64,000 nucleotides of DNA from Macrobrachium rosenbergii (taxonomy: Eukaryota; Arthropoda; Malacostraca; Decapoda; Palaemonidae): positions 18,762,202-18,826,201 of the forward strand of contig NC_089762.1 in assembly GCF_040412425.1 (NCBI RefSeq), given 5' to 3'. This document shows, one piece after another, positions 58,016 through 64,000 of the stretch (within the stretch, counting starts at the first letter, position 1; each line of letters starts with the position of its first letter). The notes below the pieces were generated by a model. It worked only from the letters and a program-made list of their open reading frames with translations. It was not told the DNA's origin and did not search any database. The position numbers and the translations under genes were made by a program.

Positions 58016-59306
58016 ATGGCGAGAAGGGCAGCGGGGAAGTTTGGAGGTGGCGAGCGGGTAACTGCTGCTGCCTCTTCTTCCCCTTACGTTAGCTGTTGCA
58101 GATTGCTTTTCCTTTTAGTGTTGTTGATTACAGTTTGTAGTGCACAAATTCCCCCGGTTGGAGGGGGCGCTGGAGGTATTCCCATCGAAGGAGGAATTCG
58201 ACTGGGAGGAGGGCATGGCCGTGTGGAACATATCTCTGACCACGACCTCTTACCGCGGCATAATCGGTGTGAACCCATTACCATCACTTTGTGCAAAGAT
58301 CTCCAGTATAACACCACCATCATGCCCAACCTTCTGAAACATCATACCCAGGAAGAGGCTGGGATGGAAGTCCATCAGTTTTTTCCTTTGGTCAAAGTGA
58401 AGTGCTCGGGCGACCTACAGTTTTTCTTGTGCAGTGTTTACGTACCCGTGTGCACCATCATGGAAAGGCCTCTACCTCCTTGCCGACACTTGTGTCTTTC
58501 TGCCAAAGATGGATGTGAAGACCTCATGAACAAGTTTGGTTTCCAGTGGCCTGAATCCCTCGATTGCAACAAGTTCCCGGCAGGACCCCACGAAGAACTT
58601 TGCGTAGGAGAGAACAACACGGCCCCCCATGACCCTCCCCCTTCCTTTCCGGAGCCTAGACCTCCTGTAGGGGGAACACAATATGCTGGCAAGGCTTTTC
58701 AGTGCCCTGCCCACTTCAAAGTGCCCAAGAGACTCGAGTACAAATTGAGAGTAGGAACCGTAGAGGCCCCTGACTGCGGTGCCCCTTGCAATGGCATGTT
58801 CTTTAATGAGGAGGAACTCAACTTTTCAAGAAACTGGGTAGGCGGATGGGCTGCAGTTTGTCTGGCTTCAACCACCTTCACCATCGCATCCTTTTTGGCA
58901 GATGTCCGCCGTTTTCGGTACCCCGAGCGCCCGATCATCTTCATCAGCATGTGTTACTGGTTTATCGCCGCCACTTACGTGGTGGGGCTCTTCCAGGGCG
59001 ACAAAATCGCCTGCGACGAGCCCTGGGAACCTCCGCAATATTTGCCCGAACTGAGGGAGCACATGGTGAGGACCATCACCCAGGGGGTCGACAGGGAATG
59101 GTGCACCATTGTCTTCATGACCCTCTATTTCTTTTCGATGGCTGCCTCAATTTGGTGGGTGGTGCTCACCCTCACCTGGTTCTTAGCTGCAGGTCTCAAG
59201 TGGAGCCACGAAGCCATTGAGAACAACAGTGCCTGGTTTCATCTGGCAGCATGGGCCATCCCCGCCGTCAAGACCATCGTCATTTTGGCCACCGAAAATG
59301 TTGAAG
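58016..59306 (+). CDS. fz: Frizzled-type Wnt receptor, first coding exon (gene continues beyond window)
   Basis: Seven-helix receptor for Wnt ligands at the plasma membrane. Residues 24-43 form a hydrophobic signal peptide with cleavage likely after SA/Q. A Gly-rich linker precedes the Frizzled cysteine-rich domain, residues 85-196, with all ten cysteines (85, 93, 130, 139, 146, 156, 160, 167, 184, 196) and an N-glycosylation site at N99. CGAPC (254-258) begins the hinge before helix 1 (274-295). [20 protein letters not shown] is helix 2, the [20 protein letters not shown] region helix 3 and adjoining loop, and [18 protein letters not shown] helix 4. The sequence leaves the family exactly at a GAAG|GTCAGA donor (59306/59307), inside codon 431. 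Helices 5-7 and the KTxxxW motif must lie on later exons. The RTITQG segment in the loop after helix 2 and the CRD text favour Drosophila fz (Fz1) over fz2 and fz3. Orthology rests on recalled similarity. Confidence 0.9.
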
Positions 59307-59461
59307 GTCAGAAATGTAATCTTGGTCAATGGCTCAGTGTTTAGGTGTTCCCGCATGAATTTATGTTTGTTCTGAATGGCATTATGGGTCCCCTACTAGT
59401 TTAGTTCCTTCAGGGAGCGTGTACTATAGCTTACCTGATTTCAAAATTTTCGTGTATGTGT

Positions 59462-59467
59462 AATAAA
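59462..59467 (+). terminator. Possible intronic polyadenylation signal
   Basis: AATAAA lies 118 bp after the read-through stop of the Frizzled exon, followed by a GT-rich stretch near 59483-59505. It could end a short transcript, though AATAAA is common in AT-rich introns. Confidence 0.3.
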
Positions 59468-59554
59468 CTGTACCTCTCTTCTGTAGGTGTAAAGATTTTT
59501 GTAATGTAGCACTTCAAGCTTTTGATGCATTTGATTTTTTGAATAAGCATTACC

Positions 59555-59556
<2 letters not shown>

Positions 59557-59624
<68 letters not shown>

Positions 59625-59636
59625 TTATTATTATTA
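59557..59636. repeat. (ATT)n microsatellite
   Basis: About 26 ATT units with one interruption. Confidence 0.97.
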
Positions 59637-61278
59637 AGGTTTTCAATGGAAAAATGTATAAAATCAATTCAGCTGACGCTGCCATCATTTCAAGATAATC
59701 TGTTTAGAAGAGGGGATTCTCCCTTCATATTATTATTATTACAGTATTATCATTATTATTTTATTTTTCTACAAGCTAAACAGTACCTGCAAAAGAAACT
59801 TTTACCCATGAGTCTCCATTAATGTCATTTTCAGGGTAATTGTCCTCGCATATTTTGGAAAGACTGGAAGCATCACTCTTAAGCCTGGTTTAGTGTATGG
59901 TTTTAGAAATTATTGTCTGTTGTTTTTAACTTTACAGGGACTTTCACAGACAGTAAAGTCTGGTCGCATTTTTAGATACAGAGAATATTTATTTCCCTTT
60001 TTCACGAATAGTGATGCGGGTGATAGCATGGAAATGGTTCTTGCCAGCGCTTGGGTTGTACTGCAGTACAGATAAGGCATGCCGGATGCTTGGTATTTAA
60101 CTGTTTAAACGTTAATGATTGGTAACTGGTTAGTTTCATTAATCTTTCAAGACTAATTTATGACAACGGTGCTAAATACTCGCAGTCTTACCTTGGATGA
60201 CGTTTCAGCATTCACCATATAATGTGATTAAAGAACCAGAAAGTAGGATGGTTGTCTATATGCAAGGTTATGTGATATGGAATGTATTCATGTGTTTGCT
60301 TATAGCATTTGTAACTGTTATACTGTCTAGGGATTGAATTTACAAATTTTGGTTATTATGAATTAAAATGTTTTATAATGGCATAAACAACTAAGTCTTC
60401 TAAGCTGCATAGGACGAATATGAAATTATTTTTCGGGAGAAAGTAGTATTATTCATGAACTGCCTCGAACTTCATCGCCGTATGATTTGACGTAGTATTG
60501 TATAAACTGTACTTGAATGTATGGATTCTCTTGATGCTTTGCTAGGCTGTATTGTGATTAATGGCGACGTTGATCATTCCAGTTCCTTGGATGTTATTGA
60601 ACGTTAATATGGAAGTGGAGCAGTTCAAAGCGCCGTGTATCGTAAAGATAAAACGAAATAAAATTTGTTAGGTTATTAGCTCTTATGTAAGTCGACTACA
60701 TTCTTTTCTTGTGACAAAAAAATATACTTTGGCTGTCTAGCATAGCTAAGTGTATATATTGGAATTCCACTTATCGAATTTATGTGAGCTTTAATATTCA
60801 TCAGAAATGTCTGGATGGCATTTTATTGCTGAAGAATATCTTTTGTTTTTTCCTTGGGTTTAATGCGGTTACATAACATCAGGGTAGTTATGTTCTTCGC
60901 TCTGACCGTCATTCTAAGCCAGATTTTATACGTCACATTTGATGTGATGAAACTTCAAAATAATTCAGTTTATTTTATGTAAACGAAGGTACGGCCGATA
61001 GCTATTCCAGGAATAAAATCTCGGTTCTCTCCATTGATGAAAATGCTGCCTTTGTAGGGATCATTCTTTGAAAATTTCAGTTGTCCTCTCTGGGTTAGGC
61101 TTCTCTACCTGGTGGAAACGTCCGATCAGATATGGGATGTCTTTCGGCGTTAAACTAGGACCCTGGCGTAAACAGACCATTCAATAAGTAGCCTTCATCG
61201 AAAACAATTTGCCATTTCTGTAAAAGGAATAGTTTTCTCTATATCTCTTATATGTTTATATGTCTAGTTCTGTCTATC

Positions 61279-61395
<117 letters not shown>

Positions 61396-63267
61396 CACCT
61401 TTGAAGGCTAACTGTTATAAAAAAGGAAAAACCTTTGTTGGTTTCACCGTTTAGGATCATAGCTGATAGCTGTAGCGTATCTAAGTGCTTATGGAAAAGT
61501 TCAGCTTGCAAGAGAATGATGCCCCTTGTAGTTAATCGTTTTAATAACTTGAAATATTTCAGACGCTGTGATATATAGACCTACAATGCTTTATCAATTA
61601 CATGGTTTGATGGCGAGTATGTTTTTCTACATCAGACTACGAAGGGAGTTCTTATATAATTTGTATTCTATTTTCAATCAGTAAGATTGTATCATATGTG
61701 GACTGCTCGTTGGTGAGTAGGGTACTATAATGTACTTTTTCCATTACTCTTGTGTGTATACGTTGTGAATGGATTTAATCCTGTTAGGCAATGATATAAA
61801 TAAGGGTCTTGGAATAAAGGCTACAGAGCTTTTCGTGTTCATTCTCTCCTATCCAGTTTTGCTTTTATAGGCCACTTTGGAATAATGTGTTGAAGATGTG
61901 TGCTATTGGTGGGGACAAAGAATTTCTTATTTTTTCAGAAGGAACAGTGAATGAATTTTTCTTTGCTGACCTGATCATTTAGGCCTGTCGGGATTTCAGG
62001 TATTTCCGAATTATATCATTGTTTGGGAGTTAGCCTAATCGCCAGAATTTTATGAGCACTGAAAATTAAGAAGTGTAAAGCATGGACGTTTGCAAGGCAT
62101 TTGAACCATGGTGAAGGAAAGAGTTCCCAGCCATCTGGAACAAGAGTGAAGTAAGAAGAGAGAATTACCGTTTGTTTTACTAAAACCTACTGAATAGTTT
62201 TTTTCGGTCTGTTTACTAAGGATGAAGTTCTGGGTTTGAAGACTTAACATCTCAAATTTAGCAATTAGCCTGTGTAATACATTATAATGTTCGAATGTAG
62301 CAAATTTATCGAAAACAAATAGGAAACGGATGAATATTGCCTTAATTATCGCTGAGAATGTGTGGGCTTTACCAGAATAGCTTCTGCATATCAGAATTGT
62401 TTTTAGTGTACTGTTATAGTTGTGGATGTGAATCTTAATTTTCCCGTTTTTATTTTGGATAAAATAAGATCATCACTTGGTAAGGTGACAAAGGCTTTTT
62501 TGGGAAAGTAGCCTTTATACTTTGTTGGTAGTGATCACTTTACTTATGAGCAAGAATTCCTTTGTGAACCTACAGTAGCCTGTGGTAAATAGCATAAGAT
62601 GAAGTTCCCGTACAATTTAATGCAGCCTATACCACATATAGAATCTTAGGTTAACTGGGACAAATTTTATGCTTTTCGTCTTTCAGCGTATTTCTGAAGA
62701 AATGCTTGTATGTTTAACCTAGGTGCTTATGGTTTCTTAGATAATATAAATAAAGAGGCTTGCAAACTATTCTGGTAAAAAATTAAATCTTTCAGGAATT
62801 TTATTAATTGTACTGAGTCGCATCTTTGCCAGCCAGTCATAGGAGGCAGAGCCTATCTGTTCTATAATTTTTTTTTTTTTGTATATTTTTCGTGGATGTA
62901 CAAGGGTGATGTTGCAAGCCTTGCTACAGTGTTTCTATCCCACCCTTACCCAGAATCGCAGGTTTTTTTCTCATTAAAGAAGACTCCAATAAATGAATCG
63001 TTATAATCCGTTGAAAATTGTTGTTGTCTGTAAAACCATTCTTTTGCTTATCTTGACCTTCCTTAAATTTTCGACATCGAAAATCCAAACCACCGTTACC
63101 CTGTGTCTTTTCTTTATATATTCCGTGTTATGAAAGTTAATTTCATTTTATATTTGAAGAATTCCCTTGCACAGTTGTTTTGTTTGCAAGTATGGTTTTG
63201 GTTGATTCTAATCTGCTTATGAAGTGTATGTTAAGAAATCACAAAAGTAAGCCCGTGATTTTGTTTA

Positions 63268-63394
63268 TTAGCTGATGCCACTTGGAAAGTTCGACAGAGT
63301 GCCAAGTACTTGTGCCCCGAAGATGTGTTAAAATACACGAAAGTACTTGGCACTCTGTCGTCTCATTTTGAACTTTCCAAGTGGCTTCAGCTAA
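63268..63394. repeat. Long imperfect inverted repeat (hairpin) with hammerhead-like core
   Basis: The left arm 63268-63311 and right arm 63341-63394 pair over about 43 positions: GCCACTTGGAAAGTT with AACTTTCCAAGTGGC, and CGACAGAGTGCCAAGTAC with its complement. The right arm has a 10-nt insertion (63361-63370) relative to the left. The 29-nt centre contains CCGAAGA (63317-63323), a GTGT/ACAC stem (63325-63328 with 63335-63338) and GAAA (63339-63342), the order found in hammerhead ribozymes. Confidence 0.8.
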
Positions 63395-64000
63395 TGATAT
63401 GTATGTGTTATAGGTAGCCTAGCTGTGTTTGAGTTTTCATGATAATCATATCACCTTGGCAGGGTAGTCCGTCACGTGTTAGTTGCACAGCTCGCGTCAC
63501 GTCTAGTATCTCAGATTTCAGGTCTCGGAAATTTTTCATTAAATTTTTAGCTCCCAAGACCAGTTCTTTGTTAACAATGGGCTACTTTTTGTTTAAACCG
63601 GCATTTTTCTGAAACTTCTCTCGATCAGGTAGTGGATATTTTCCCTAAACACCCAAGGAAATTTGCCGCTTGTATTTTTCGTAATATAGCCTACTTGATG
63701 TATACACATGTTAAACGGAGTTTTTGCGCGATTTTATTACTAAGCTATTTTATCATGCATCAGTAGTTGCGGAGGTTTTTCTAGCGGTAACTTATTTTTT
63801 TAAATCGTTAGGTTGCCAAGCAAAGACAGATCATGGTGTAAGAACGATTTCCATCTAAAATAAGATCGTAGCCACTTGATCGGTGTGTGGATAAGTAGTA
63901 GTACTGCTGATATGTTTGTAGATGTATCGCGGGATTTATACTGTTTCAGTGTTCCACTTGGTAAATAGGCTACTCCACTTTATGGTGCCTTGGGAATAAC

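Noticed and set aside
58084..59062. Several ORFs antisense to, or out of frame with, the Frizzled exon
   Set aside because: Shadows of the GC-richer coding exon; they lack any domain.
59893..60075. Possible second Frizzled exon after TTTACAG at 59937
   Set aside because: The translated sequence (GLSQTVKSGRIFRYREY) has no resemblance to helix 5 of Frizzled.

Overview
The window looks like nuclear DNA of a decapod crustacean. It has long AT-rich introns, GA/TC, AT and ATT microsatellites, and several repeat families that I associate with decapod genomes: a tRNA-derived SINE, a short retroposon-like repeat, RTE and BEL/Pao fragments, and Tigger-type DNA transposons. Lineage is inferred from these families and from the two host genes, not from a marker gene. 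One run of 500 N (8501-9000) is a scaffold gap.

Left flank (1-7430). Positions 1-770 hold an LTR-retroelement-like edge. Positions 777-6936 hold a decayed but ordered Maverick/Polinton (adintovirus-like) element, all on the plus strand: integrase C-terminus with chromodomain, a small basic/hydrophobic protein, a conserved small protein, a macro-domain-like protein, a penton-like minor capsid protein, a pVI/pX-like minor protein, the double-jelly-roll major capsid protein and the adenovirus-type cysteine protease. Every gene carries stops or frameshifts. No DNA polymerase B or packaging ATPase is visible. A Tigger transposon (7431 to the gap) follows.

Centre-left (9001-26632). The last three coding exons of an amino acid/auxin permease family transporter (SLC32/36/38-like) lie at 15193, 17270 and 26041. 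The introns are filled with repeats: a retroelement gag-like ORF, non-LTR fragments, a SINE and MITEs. The upstream exons were not found.

Centre (26633-57480). No host gene was recognised. This stretch holds nested MITEs, an internally deleted Tigger element with both ends (29857-31163), a tandem array of about 180 bp units (31930-32870), a MITE (36700-37103), a second SINE with a perfect target duplication, a BEL/Pao pol relic, a young internally deleted Ty3-like LTR element (47792-50218, two LTR mismatches in 423 bp), a decayed multicopy ORF family (50770-52450) and an antisense RTE fragment.

Right flank (57480-64000). The first coding exon of a Frizzled receptor (58016-59306) encodes the signal peptide, the complete cysteine-rich Wnt-binding domain and four transmembrane helices. 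It ends at a splice donor, and the rest of the gene lies beyond the window. The following intron carries microsatellites and a long imperfect hairpin with a hammerhead-ribozyme-like core (63268-63394).

The two host genes (transporter and Frizzled) are independent. The rest is layered mobile-element history.
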